The notes under the pieces: generated by a model
Database searches by the model: none
Told to the model about the DNA's origin: nothing
What the model saw: only the letters and a program-made list of their open reading frames with translations
NCBI GenBank assembly: GCA_008828725.1
Contig: MEHQ01001964.1
Location: forward strand, 62,001 to 126,000
Source: Saccharina japonica
Lineage: Eukaryota > Sar > Phaeophyceae > Laminariales > Laminariaceae
DNA: 64,000 nucleotides
Direction: 5' to 3'
Program-made: the position numbers and the translations under genes
Shown: one piece after another, positions 46,187-59,100 of the stretch
How positions within the stretch are numbered: the first letter of the stretch is position 1
How the letters are laid out: every line of letters starts with the position of its first letter

Positions 46187-46618
46187 GTGCGCTTCCGTGA
46201 CGAAGCCGCCAGCCTTGCCGGCGGCACTGTCAGTGCCATGTCATTCACTCCGGTCCCTAACCGTGCTGCAGTCTCCCAGGCCCAGTACGCGAACTACACG
46301 CATGGCCTTCACAAGCAGGCCCAACGAACAAGCCGCCAACCACCCAACGCAGGCGGAGCCGGGGGATCGCGCAACAACCGTGCGGACACCTCCAGTGGAG
46401 CCTCCGGTGGTGGAGGCAGTGGCAACAGCACCCCCAGACCGCGCGCCGAAAGGCCTGAGTTCGGACACCCCGGGTGCCGCAAGCTGCTCGGTCACACGAC
46501 CGAGAGGTGCTACCAACGGCTGACAATAGAAGCGTTGCTCCAACAGCGGTTACCGCTGGCGCAAAATTCTCTGTTCTACATAACCAGTCATCATTTGCGG
46601 TGTCCTGTTCACTGGTAA
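46187..46618 (+). pseudogene. Retroelement gag-like fragment with zinc knuckle
   Basis: A 143-codon open frame with a Gly/Ser/Asn-rich linker, then FGHPGCRKLLGHTTERCYQR near 46460-46520. It resembles a CX2CX4HX4C zinc knuckle in which the first Cys is His. It follows the gypsy integrase tail on the same strand. It may be the next element's gag or a rearranged part of the same one. A host protein cannot be excluded. Confidence 0.35.
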
Positions 46619-46619
46619 G

Positions 46620-48467
46620 AATAAGGTTCCTCCCCTTGTAACTTCCCCGCCAACAAGAGCTCGTTGTGTATAAGGACGTTCGTCGTCAGGACGAACTGTC
46701 CTAGTGCCCTTGGCATCTTCCTCACAATGTGACCCAATCCTGTACGTTTCATGCGACGTGTTTGTCGAGTTAACAAAAAGCATGAGGTGGACAACTTCGT
46801 GTAAGTAGGCGGAGAGTAAGAAGGCGAGTTTTTATCATGCACCCTGCTAAATATGTTTAAATGACCGTCCATTACGCTTCTATATTGCCTTCAGGGTTAG
46901 GGCTCATCTGTATTAGTGGTTGGTTGAGCGCCTGACGTCGCTCGGCCAAATAACAGTCGCGAATATATCGAAGGTTAGGTCTGGCTGGTGTCTTCAGGCT
47001 GCATGTGCGACGTAATGTTTTAAGCCTCTGTCTTGCATCTCGTTGGCGGAAATTATACCGTACATGTTGGAATGCATGACATTAAACTCAACGAGAGTTA
47101 CGGACTACAAGATTTTCAAATACTTGGTGTTTGTGTTTTAGTGAATGGCCACTATTTCGGGTGGCCATGCTTACACCGGCACAGCGTGATGAACGAACCC
47201 ACCCTTTTTAAAATTACAAGTGCAATATATGAATGAGACAGGGTCTCTGAGAAGTACGTCAACCACGCTTAATCAGCCTAGTATATTCCCCGTATTGACA
47301 AATGCGTTTTCCGTAACAAGGCGTGGAATGTACTGGTCTTGACAATCGTAATACTCCCGCCGAACACTAGCTACTGCGTTTCCTATTACCATGACTTTCG
47401 TAAACCGTCACGCGAGCAATACTTCCAACCCCCTAAGAGCACACCTATAATCGTCACCGGATCGAAATGTCCCACCCGTGTTGCATCAATAGTTACCGCC
47501 AATAAAACTTCCGTCTAAGCAAGCCACTCTTATGAAACTAATATTGGGTTGTACATATTTGTCTTTCGTGTCAGGTAGTATGATTTGTTGCACCCCCGTC
47601 CTCGTTACCTAGATCGAGTGTTGTCCGTCTGTTGGGTAGATGTCGTTGCATTGTCCATCCTGCTAATTTCATGCCATATGTGTGCTATCTCCGCGTCGTT
47701 ATGTTGTCGGGAGAGTCTAACCTATGGTTTTGTGTTTTTAGGTATTGACCTCTTGCTGTCAATAAGCGTCGATACAATATTTGTGTGTCGAACGAGTATT
47801 GAGAGTTGCACTAGTATGCCTTTCGTAGCATGATGAATACACGCTGATGGACATATGTTTATTTTTTATTCAGTAGTAGGAGTCTGTTGATAACCAGGCA
47901 TAAAAACTCTTTTTTACAGTCGTGGAATGTATGAAATATATTTTCTAAATAAAATGGAACATCAACAGCAACAGTACAATGTGAAAGGAGGACTTCGCTG
48001 TAACCTAAAGTACACCGTTTGGTATGGACTTCCAGGTGTACGTGTTCAGTCACGTGAAGCTGTGCTAATCTAGTTCGTGTACTTTGTTTGACGAAGTACA
48101 CAAAGCCTTATGTCTATTCGGAACATACACACCGCAGGAGCGATTATACTTATACTCCTGGCGTTCAAGACGCTAGTATCTCTGTTTGAGCGTTGGAAGC
48201 AAATCGTAGAGGTTGTAACTGTGCTCTGCTATATAAGTCGAGCATGTGTACCAATAGGGGGCTAGCCTTGGTTATTTCCTATTGGCATTTTTCGCAATCT
48301 GCCACATATATCTACGTACCTCTCTCCTTTTTGTATGCGTCTAAGCTGGGAATTATTAACTTGCGTTCAATCGCGAAATGAGAACGATTTGTTTGTCGGC
48401 CACAACATACCTTTCTAAACTACATAGCAGGCGTGAAGTACATTCATGGATGAATATATAGAACTTT
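46620..48467. other. Intergenic, no gene recognised
   Basis: Ordinary AT-rich sequence. I searched the minus strand here for a further exon of the KDZ gene and found none I could support. Confidence 0.4.
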
Positions 48468-48471
48468 TTAA

Positions 48472-49223
48472 CACCCTGTACAGCTACCATAGCGGTTACC
48501 GGACAGTCAGACAGCAATTGTTTCGAAAAGCTACGCAGCTATTTGCCTGCAGACAGCTATTGTTGCAAGAAGCTTCTCAGCTAGCTGTCCACAGACAGCT
48601 ATTGTTTTCAGAAGCCACGCAGCTAGTTGTCTACAGACATCTATTGTTTCAAAAGGCTGCGCAGCTAGCTGCCTGCTGACAGCTATTGTTTTGAGGAGAT
48701 GAGCAGCTAGCTGTCTACAGACAGCTACTGTCAGCTTAGCTGCCTACACAGCTATTTCAACTACTATTACCATTCCGCAAGAGTTGACGCGACCCAGAAA
48801 AAAAAAACGAAACACTGAACACCCATCAACGCCACAGCTCCTCCCGCGACTTTCTCATTAGCTATAGCTGGCTACAGACAGCTAAGCTTTAGCTGTCTAG
48901 TAGACAGCTGTAGTTCCGAGGAGCTGCGCAGCTAGCTGCCTGCAGACACATTTGTTTTTTAGCATCTACGCAGCTAGCTGTCTACAGCCAGCTATTGTTT
49001 AAAAAACAGCGCAGCTAGCTGTCTACAGACAGCTACTGGTTTGAAAAGCTACGCAGCTAGCTGTCTACAGACAGCTATTGATTCGAGAATCTGCGCAGCT
49101 AGCTGTCTACAGACAGCTATTGTTTCAAGAAGCAAGGCAGCTAGCTTCCTACCGACAGCTACATGCCCTGGACAGCTATACACGGCTAATAGCAATAGCG
49201 GTTAGCGATAGCTGTACAGGGTG
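48472..49223. mobile_element. piggyBac-type MITE, 752 bp, filled with a 42 bp palindromic repeat
   Basis: The ends are perfect 15 bp inverted repeats, CACCCTGTACAGCTA (48472-48486) and its complement (49209-49223), flanked on both sides by TTAA (48468-48471, 49224-49227), the target used by piggyBac transposases. The inside has no coding capacity. It is filled with about fifteen units of roughly 42 bp containing AGCTGTCTACAGACAGCT, an almost perfect palindrome, separated by variable TTGTTTCAAGAAGC-like text. Confidence 0.85.
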
Positions 49224-49227
49224 TTAA

Positions 49228-49988
49228 ATGTCTACTTTAGTAATGTGAATATTAGTTAGTAGGTCAATGTTCCTATTATTTAGGGTTTACTTCGGGTTAC
49301 TCTGTTGTTTTCGTCAAACCTGAGCGCTCGTCGACCGACATAGTCAACATCCGAACTTGGGTGACCGGGACGCTAATATATGTACATACCCGTGCTCTTT
49401 GCCCCCATGGCCATTGATCCACTCCTTGGTTGATTGTATAGGGTTACTTAATAGAGGGACTGTGATCATTTGTGTACTGAGCTACAAAGCCTTAATCCGC
49501 ACCTTTCCCTCAATACACGATCGATGTCTAACCCCCGCATGTTTAGTTCTTAAAAAAATACCGGACGTCCGGTTCTCGTGTGTGCTCTTAAACATTTACT
49601 TCCTTAAAGTGAACCTCCGTCGGCGCTTTTGTACTTTCAAGTATAAGGTTCTGTAGGGTTAGTCACAGTAACCAATGTATTTTTGATCGGTGCTCGACTA
49701 ATAATAATTTGATTATATCACCGTGCGTACTACCCAGGCTACCCCTGGCCAAACAACTGTTTAAGAAATTATGTCACTGTTATGCAATTGTATGGTTGAA
49801 CAATACAATACTGTATGCGTCATGTAATGAGTATGTTAGTTTGTTTGTCTCATTTTGTATGGGAAAAGTGTTTTCTGGTGATATAAATTTGGTTAGACAC
49901 ATTATGTGATCCGCTGTGTATAGCAAGCTGCACGTACAAGTCTCGCACTGTCGACCGTTATTGGTGGTGCTGTTGAACTAGTATACGC
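49228..49988. other. Downstream region of the KDZ gene, no exon identified
   Basis: This follows the last exon found. The protein is not finished at 49991, so a terminal exon is expected below it. I could not place one. Confidence 0.35.
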
Positions 49989-49990
49989 AC

Positions 49991-50145
49991 CAGCGATGTA
50001 GGCGTTGTTGCTCTCGGCGATGCTTGAGTTCCATTTGAAAACGTTGTTGTTGTTCTCGTCCAAGTGCCACAAGAGTGGGTTGTCCTTCTTGTTAGGGTTG
50101 CAGAACTCGTTGCAGTCCGTCTCGTTGTGGTTCATGAAGTGGAAC
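49991..50145 (-). CDS. KDZ gene exon 5
   Basis: 155 bp. The acceptor CCTTGCAG| lies at 50146-50153 and the likely donor GCTG|GTGCGT at 49991. It encodes RFHFMNHNETDCNEFCNP and KWNSSIAESNNAYIAG. Reading on past the donor gives a stop at 49902, which would be the end if the exon is terminal. Confidence 0.75.
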
Positions 50146-53073
50146 CTGCAAGGTTATGTGATAAGGTTGGGGGATTAATTTTAAAAACTTTATCTGTAAC
50201 CGTCCTATGTGTCTTACACGTGACATTCACCTTGGCAAGTTACAATATCCAGTTATACTCACTGTATCTGGTACTCTACGTTTGTAAAACTTGGTTGATA
50301 GAGCATGTATCTATGTGTCAACATCACGCCGAATTTCAGTTGTCTAAGTGCAACGATATGCAAAGAGTGCAAGACCTGCGTGTATTCGCCTATTGTCCTG
50401 TCTGCTTTTGTGCAGGAGTAAAGACCCATACTCGTAATTTGTGTAAGTGTCGGTCATCTGCACCATCTATACCCATCTTGCAAGCCAACGTGGCAGCGCT
50501 TCGAGAGTGCGACCTTGAGTGGTCCTTTTTTCCTGTATGTATGAATAGTCCTGTTATGTCAATATACGTCGATATTTAGCTTTGTACTTAAGTATGTGTT
50601 GTATATGCAACGAAAGCCTCGGTTGTGACGAGTAGGTTGTCGCGCAATCCACATAAATGTATACGTAATATAGCTGAAGCTGCTTGAAAAGCACTAAGGT
50701 CGACTCTATGGGTGATTACTACCACGTTATGTTTGTTTAGGTAACTGCCATAGAGTTCAAGGTTAAGCTTGAATGGTTAGATCGAGTGTTTTGCACCAAG
50801 TTTGTAAACCCTTGTTGGTGATCTGATGCGACCTATGACACCATAAAGTCGCCGTGGGTCAAGTACTAACCTGTCAACGTAGTTCAACGTCCCGTCCCAC
50901 CCTTCCTCTGGGTTGCTTACAAGGTACCGGCGGCGTCGGCACGCCAGGTCGTAGAATAGAATCTCAGGGCGTGTGCTTTCGTCTTTCCAGATTTCGTTGA
51001 GTGCCACGGCAACCTCTTTGGAGCCTTCTGCTTCCCACAGGGGAGCTACGCCTGCCACGATTCCGCAGCAGTAGCTCGCCACGAAGTGTCCGAAAGTATT
51101 TCTCCTTGCAAACATACTCCTGAGAAAGCGTATGTTGGGAGTCTATGTGCATATTCCGTATAAACGAATCAGCAGACAAAAAAAAACGAGGGTACGACGT
51201 GCGTATTCGATCGGGTTTTAGTGTTAATTTATTTTATTGTACGTCGAATGAGATTCGCTATATGTTTTGTGTTGGAACCACACAATGTGTTGTATTGATG
51301 CCCTCTATGTGTGTAATACGTATAGTTGGTGCAACAAGTAACTTACACTCATGTCTATAGTCAACATCGCTTTGTGGTGGGGCCCGGTAAGTTACCAATT
51401 TTCGTATTTTTGGATTAATTTAATCTCGGCATGGAAACCCTTCTACTTGAGCTGAACATACATAACTCAAGCTTTACATTCCATTCGTTTTGTTTTGACT
51501 ATTCCGTGTACCTTCAGTCGTGTTAAAACTGTGTGTTTCATCGTGGTGTCCCTCGTTTACTGAAGCCTAACCCATAATATCTGTATAATATCTGTGTACA
51601 TTGTTGTGAGCCTGCGTGTGTTGGTGTTTCACAATTTAACGGGTGCACTGGTTAGCTTATATACCTTTCTGTAAGTGTGTTTTATAGATACTACTTCTGT
51701 CTAACCGTCGTGACCCGAAGAGGTTGCAAAAACATATCACAGCACCCAGCCTATGGATTGGGGAAAACTCGGACATTAGTAGTAGTAGTTCGTGCATTTA
51801 GCCCGACTTTGGACGCCACTACTGTATAGCACCCTAGTGATATTTCGAAAAACATTTTGGCACGCATAGGGTTGAAGTTCCAGCTCTCGGTACATAGTTC
51901 GAATGTGGTCACAGTTGACTTCCTGCATGGCGACCGCTTTCGCATGTATGTATTCTCCCTATCAATAGTGTTTTATAGCCAATACGGAGAAAAAAATATG
52001 TGGGGCGTCTTAAAACACGTATTGGTGTGTATGATGATGTTACTCTGTTGTGGTAAGAATAATGATGACGATGATCCCACCTTGTGTCCATTTAAAGAGC
52101 CTCGTTGAACCTTAAGTATCATTGCTGCACTAGGAGGACACTCCAATATTATGATATATTCGCGTTGTGACTTGCTACTGGTATGTGGTGTATCGTTGGT
52201 ATGAGATCGTTGTGATGAGACCGCTTTCCCAGGTGTGCGTGTAACTATTCTAGTCCATAAGAGTTCGTTTATTGTATCCCACACACGTCCTTCTCTCACT
52301 CAGTACAGGCATGGTTGTGTAGGCGCCTAAATATGTATGCTTTGATTAGTGCGGCTACATTTACCCCGAGTAACATTAACCATACAGCCCCTGCGAAATC
52401 TCTTTTACCGAGAGCGTGCCTCTCTACATAACTGTTATCTTGATTGGCTGCACGAGTCTTAATTGTTAGGGTTAGGCTTTGACCAGCCAAAACGTATACG
52501 CGATATTAATCGTAGATGAATGGTGATGTAGTGTGCGTCTAAATAAGTTCTGCTAGAGGGATAATTCCAACAGAGGACAACATGAAAACGCTCTGACTTT
52601 GTGAACTATCAGCCGCCTGAATGTGCAAGAGTGTACGTGTTCGGATAATATAATAATTGTACCTTGTACGCGAACCCACGCCGTGAGCTGGCTGTGTCTG
52701 TAAATAAAAAATGCAGGATTCGTTACGTATGGAACCCGTTGTTTGTGGAGGCGGTATAGAATTCGGGAAACGGGGGTCTCGCCGCCGCAGGGGGCGAGAG
52801 CATGAGAGGAGCAGAAAGACTCGGGCAAGAATAGCTAGGGTTTCGGCTCAGCAGCGTAGGAGCTACGCATCGGAAGCAGAGCATCGTCCGGTACTTGATC
52901 GATTTGGCCATGTCGTTAGTGTATCAAGCTATACAGCCCGCAGAGCTGTCCGCGGCGCCAGGTGCTGCGGCGCAAGGTCTGGTCCTTCTTCACCGGTTTT
53001 CCCTACAACTCAAAAGTCAAGAGGCCCGCCTGGCGTCCATCGAGCAGCAGCACCAGCACCAGCACCAGCAACC

Positions 53074-53107
<34 letters not shown>

Positions 53108-56100
53108 CCACAACCTCAGGTGCATCATCATCAACAGCAGCAGCACCAGCAACAACCACAGCAGCAGCAGCATCAGCAGCAGGAGCATCTGCAGCAACAA
53201 CCCTACCACCAGCAGCAGCAGCAGCAGCAGCAGCAACAACTCCTTCCGCAGCAGCACCGGCAGCAACCACAGCAGAATCCTCACCAGCCCCCTCCGCAGC
53301 AGTATCAAATTCCGAAGCTACCAGCTTTGCCGTGGGCCCCGGCGCATGGCGGCGTCATACTGGGGGCAGGCCACATACCTCTCAACGCCCACAACCCCAT
53401 TTTCGCGAGCATATCCCACAGCATGGTGGTCAAGGTCGCAGCTAAGCGGGGGCTAACGCTCTGGAGCTTGGAAGGCGGAGCTAGATTCTTCATCCTACGA
53501 GGGGGGCATGCCGCCACGTCGGTTCTCTCGGCGGCAACGCTTGCGGATTTGGTTCGCAAGGTAGTCGAGGCCAACACTGCAATGTTAACCATGTTGCTTT
53601 CGCTCTCCGACTTCGATGTGTTGGCTTTCGGGCCGCCGGTTCCTGTTGGATGGGCGCAATTCCCGCGGCACCCGGCTAAGCATTTCGGAATTTTAGTAAA
53701 GACTTTCAAAGTCGTCATGTTTTTCAGCACGGAGTCTTCGTCTGATATCCCCAAGACTAGGAGGACGGCGGTGCTGGATGAGATGCGCGCGCTACAGGAG
53801 CAGCTAGAGGAGTTCACGGTCCACCACGCTGCGAGGCTGTCCGAAGTCAAGGAGGCCGTCGAAAGACGCATCGTCGACGCAATCAACGCCGATATGAAGA
53901 ACGTATTCGGGGTTCTCCTGGACGACGCCGAAAAGCTGCGGCAGGAGCACGCCTAAGTGGCGCCGATCAGCGGGACGGTACTCGGCGCAAAAATCCCGCA
54001 ATTCGTGCAGCTCTCTACCCTGGTGGACGGGAGCCACAGGCACATTGAGATCGGGAGGCTGGACAACGCCCTCGTTGCACCCCAGCAGAACGTCGTGGGA
54101 AAATAGACGCCGGCCCGGCCAAGAGGAAGTCGGCGGACACCGGCGACACCGCGGCTCGTGCGCGGCCGCGGAACCACGCCACAGCTCCAACATCATCCGC
54201 GTCCGATTTTGTTCCGTCTCTGTCAGAGTGGAAAACCCACACCGGGGTGTGCGCGAGCAGCTGGCGTGGGCAGAAGTGCGAGAGGATCTCGTGCAAGTAC
54301 GACCACGACAAGTTCCACCCGAGCGTGCCTATCCCACTTCTGGGTCCCCCGCCCGCGCAGAGCTCCGCGCCTAATGCGGGAAACAAACCGGAGACCGTCC
54401 TCGACAGCATCCCCACCCCCTCGCCGGCACCCCAGGCAGCCGTCGCGCTCTACAGCGGCAATCACGGTCGCAGGAGCCACGGCGCAGGAGGGAGCAGCAG
54501 CACCTGATGGCGCGGGGCCCGTCTCGAGACGGGGCCGGCAAGGGCGGGAGTGAGGGCGGTAGCACCGGAGGCGTTCGCAGACACAAGCAAGACGGTGGGA
54601 CTGATCGCGGCTCCCCAACCCGGGTCGGTGGCACCGTAGCTGTTTCATGGTCGGCCTTGTCGACGCCTCCCGATGGGGCGGCAGATCTCAGACTCCTAAA
54701 CACAACCAAGAAATGATCCAATATACTAGGACGCGCCATAATTTCGCTAACTTACAAATGGACGGAGACGAAAAATAGTATGTCGTGGAGAGAGAGTTTA
54801 GTATCGAAGAAAAGAAACGAATCATCAGCGACCTGGCGAACACATGAAAGGAGCTCATTAGGTTGCACGAAGGCAAACTGGGGGTCGTCGCGAAATGAAT
54901 CGGCGGCACCTTGGTGTCACCGCCGTTGGATGTGCGCGGCGTCGAACAGTATTTCGGGAACATAAAACCGTTTCCCCGCCATTGACGAACTGCTCGAAAT
55001 AGTAACTCACGGCGTGCCCGCCAGAACCACGCAATCCGAATCGTATCTAGCAAAGGCACTGCAGTACGGCAATCATCGTAGCGTCGGGGAGCATCTACCC
55101 AGAGTGTGGGAATAACTGTTGGATGATGTTAGACGGAACAGATGCCTGGTGCTCAACAGGGCAGCCGCGGCGGAGGTAGTGGGAATTCGAGTCGCCCCTC
55201 TTGCAGCCGTAGTCACCAACAAGGTGCGAATCATAAATGACTTCTTTTATGACCCAAGCACTGCTTGAGAGGTGCAGGGCGGTCTTAACCGTGACACGAT
55301 GACAGTAGAAATTCCCCCGTGCCTATGCGGAAAAGCTCTCCCCAAATTCTTGGCAGAAATTACCGGTCTTAGAGAAAAATACCCAGACAAGAGAATATTG
55401 ATGTGTAAAGCTGACGTGTCGGACGCGTTCAGGAACGTGCGCGTAGATCCGGGCCAGGCGCAAAATTTATGTTAAGCGTTAGGAGATGTTGTAGTAGCAG
55501 ACCTGCGCTTCACCTTTGGATGGGCAGGGTCTGCCAGTTTTTGGGAGGTTATGTCATCGGCGGCGGAACACGCTCACTGCCACACCTCCTTATCAGACGC
55601 CGTTGTGGTCCCAGAATGATTATAAATGAAGGCTCATGTACTATTCACGGAACCCTGTGAACCTGGGAAACCCACCCGCGTGCCCCGGGAAGCCGGTGTG
55701 CGGCCGGCAAAGGGGGCAGGGCTATTGGACCCGTTCTTCACCACGGTATACGTCGACGATATTTTATTAGCCCAAGTACAACATGGTCAAAATGATCGGT
55801 CCGCATTAACCGATTCGGCGTCGTTAGCGTCGGACCATGTTAGGCTTTTTGGACCGGGAGACGTAGGAGAAACCCCTATTCGGGCGCCAAAGGATAGTAC
55901 TGATTGGGACACCAATATCTATCATTTGGGATACAAGATCGACTCACGCCGCATGCGAATGTGAACAACCCGAGTGCGGGTAGAAGCGATCAATTTGCTT
56001 CTAGAGCGAGATTGGCCATGTGAAAGGGAAGTAGCGAACGCACAAGAAGTGTTACCCGTAGCGGGGGGGCATATGGAATCTGATGTTCGTGGTCAACGCC

Positions 56101-59100
56101 GGTAAGTACTTCGTGTGGCAGCTGCTGCGCCTCACGGGCCTGCATGCAAAAAGAAGGAATAACTCGAGAGAACAGAGGGTCGTACGGTTGGGTTGGGAAT
56201 TATTTTCCTGCCCATCGCCTTTTGGAAGTGGGCGATCGATCATCGACTTTTGAGCGTAGGGGGATATCTCAGCGCCCCTCTGTACACAAACGTATTACGA
56301 AGACCAGTAAGGCACTATTTTTCAGACACCAGTTTTGATGTCATTGGAGGATACTGTCCTGAGCTTAAGGTGTTTTGGCGGTACACCATAAACTCGCAAT
56401 TGTCGCAAAAACTGAAGCGCTAAAAGGGATGTTAAACCACGATTAGCTTACTATAGCTATGTGGCATGGTCATTACAGCCTTTGTCGTCCCGTTTCCGTT
56501 ACACGAGAAACCCACCACCGAAGGCGAATCCATCATGATGCGGGGAGACAATGAAACAGCCGTGTCGTGGGTGAACCGGAGCGGAGGCTGTAGCGATAGA
56601 CGCGCTGGAGTATTCATGAGGCTATTAGGTCGCATGTAAATCGTAAGCGGTTGGCGCCACGTGGCTAAGCATATCCCCGGGGTGGAGAACCGGTTAGCGG
56701 CCGGTATTTCTAGATGGCCGGAGAAAGTGATTCAATATAAGGTTGCCCGACTGACCCAAGAACAGGGGTGTATCAGACAAGGGATAGCAGGAGGAAATCT
56801 TGTGTTACATACGCTCTTGACCTTGGATCGCCCGGAGGCGAGACTAGACGACTACTTGTGGAATCTATAGATAACCTAGTTCGTTCAGAATAAGAGGTGT
56901 AGAGAGAACTCGAACTGCAAGCGCTGGCCGAGGCTAAGAAAACGTGAAAGAAGAAGAGAAGGCCGCAGCTCAGATCTGATCAAACTCTTACTGAAACGTC
57001 ATTTCAAAGACAGTCTCGATAAGGTCGCACGAGCCAAATTTTTGAACTTCACGTTTTGAGATCTCGAACGGTCGTTCGCCTGACTAACACCGACCGTGAA
57101 TTCTCGAAAAAATGCCAGGAAAAAAAGAAAGAACAGGAAGCGACGACGCGGAGGTGACAAGACTGATTGTAAGAGGGGGGTTACGTTGTCGAGATCTCGA
57201 CCGGTGGTTCGCCTGACTAACACCGACGGAATTCTTAATAAAAAATCCCAGGAACAGAAGGAAGAACAGGAAGCTACGACGCGGAGGTGGCAAGACTGAT
57301 TGAGACCCTCGCGCTCGGTTCGGTAAGCGGAGGTACGAAGAAGGAGTATTTAAGCAAATGGAAGACGTGGGTGAGAGAGCGAGCGCGCAGTAATTTAGAT
57401 CCGTGGCTTTTAGAGGCGGACGGGGAAGAGAGTGCCGTTGCCGAGCTGACGAGGTATATGGCGTCGCACCGTTTCGTGCACAAGAATCAGAGCGGTACGG
57501 TGCGGGGATATTTATCGGCGATAAAATATTACCATAATATGTACGCGGGATCGGATTTGCCCACCTCGCATTGCATGGTAGTGGCGGTGGGAAAGTGGAT
57601 TGATCGGGCTCACGGAAAGTGGGACGAAGGCCCCAAAGTAAGATAAGCAAGAACGTGGGAGATGCTGATCGTGGGACGGGAGGCGGTGGAACGAATGGGG
57701 GTAGCGGGAAGACTCGTGTGGAAGGGGTTGGCACTCTCATATCTCTTACTGTGTCGAGCCTCTGAAATCTGGGCGTACGGGAACGGGTTGGTGCATTCCG
57801 AGTCCTGTTTGACTAGGGGAGACATAGCCTTTTGCAACGGACCTACGCGGCTTGTCATGGTGGATCGAAGGAGGGCGGATAGGGTGAAAAATGTAGATTG
57901 CTAAACATTTTCACAGTCGGTGTTGGTGTGAGGTAGAGTAAGTGTGTTTTATAGTTTTTATGTTTTTCATAATTTCGGGACAAATGATAATGCCAGAATT
58001 CTTCAGTCAAAACAAAGAGTTAGGTTGTGAAACACATTTGTTAGTAGAGATTTTAATTAATTGCAGATGTGCACAGAGGAAAACGAGTGTACTTCGCCTA
58101 GTTGGCAACTAACTGTACAGAAGTGTGGACATGTTATATTAATTATAGGGTTGTGTGTAGTTATGGTGCTATAATTCCCTGATTCTTCCTACGCATGCGG
58201 CTGATCACTCGAGACTGGGTTGAAATAACGGCTGTAAGATCCATACAGTAATGCTTCCGTTAACCTACATCTGGTGAAGTCCCTTCTGCCAGTGCCTGTT
58301 GCGTCACGTGCCATCCTCCCACCGAGTTGTGATTCCTAAGCGTGTCTTCCATGGAGGAATGGATCTCACACGTCAGCCGATTTGGCTGGTGCAGATTCGT
58401 ACACATCGCCGGTGTCGTGACAGCGCACAGGTGTCCGAACATTTCCTCATGTCCCTCGCAGAACCTGCCATAATAAGGCAGTACTCGAAATAATCAGTAT
58501 ATGTTGGGGTCGTAACATGTTTGTTTAACCTCTTGTCCTTAAAGTTAATTTACGTCAACTTAAAACACAGTATTTCTAAAGGCCCCTCCTAAGCTACGGA
58601 CATTGCTGACATACAGCTGCCAAATGCAAGGTTGTATACCTTGTATGTTCAGTAATGAGTGATCTGTTTTGAAACAGCTCTGTCTGTTCGAAAATAGGTA
58701 CAAGAGTAAATAGTGTGTTCCCTGCATTGGTGTACTTGTAGGCTTAGCAGTCGAATCAATTACATATAGGTCCATAGACGTACAGGATCCGCGCATTATA
58801 TGCGTACCCTGTAGGTACCCCATTGTTGTATTTTCTTTGTGCGTATAGTTCACTGAAGAGAAGTCTAGTTGGGTAGAAATATTTAATAGCACTAACGCAC
58901 GAATGAGGGCCTTGTAGAGTGGAAACTACTGTTTATATCTACGTCCGCTTTCTGGGACAGTTAATCATGGTTGCATTTTGCAATAGCGTAAATCCTGGCC
59001 AGAGTAATACGTTGTATCTCGTTTAATTTAGTGGTCGAATGTTTGCTTATTCTGGCCTTGACCATGATGTTCCTAATCCTTCTAAAACACCATTTTAGGC

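Larger units (their letters stand above)
52700..57904 (+). mobile_element. DIRS-like (tyrosine recombinase) retroelement inside KDZ intron 3, 3'-truncated
   Basis: The order on the plus strand is gag-like ORF, CCCH finger, reverse transcriptase, RNase H, tyrosine recombinase. A tyrosine recombinase in place of an integrase defines the DIRS/Ngaro order. The whole lies in the 8.6 kb intron 3 (59703-51120) of the KDZ gene, in opposite orientation. Terminal repeats were not found. The recombinase stops before its HxxR and Tyr motifs, so the 3' end is lost. Outer limits given are those of the recognisable coding parts. Confidence 0.8.

Noticed and set aside
47859..48101. Last exon of the KDZ gene
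   Set aside because: The frame lacks the expected C-terminal pattern and a fitting acceptor phase.
52711..53445. 244-codon Ala/Thr/Ser-rich plus-strand frame over the CAG region
   Set aside because: It is the polyglutamine region of the gag-like ORF (52895-53956) read one frame off. The true frame continues into ordinary sequence; this one does not.
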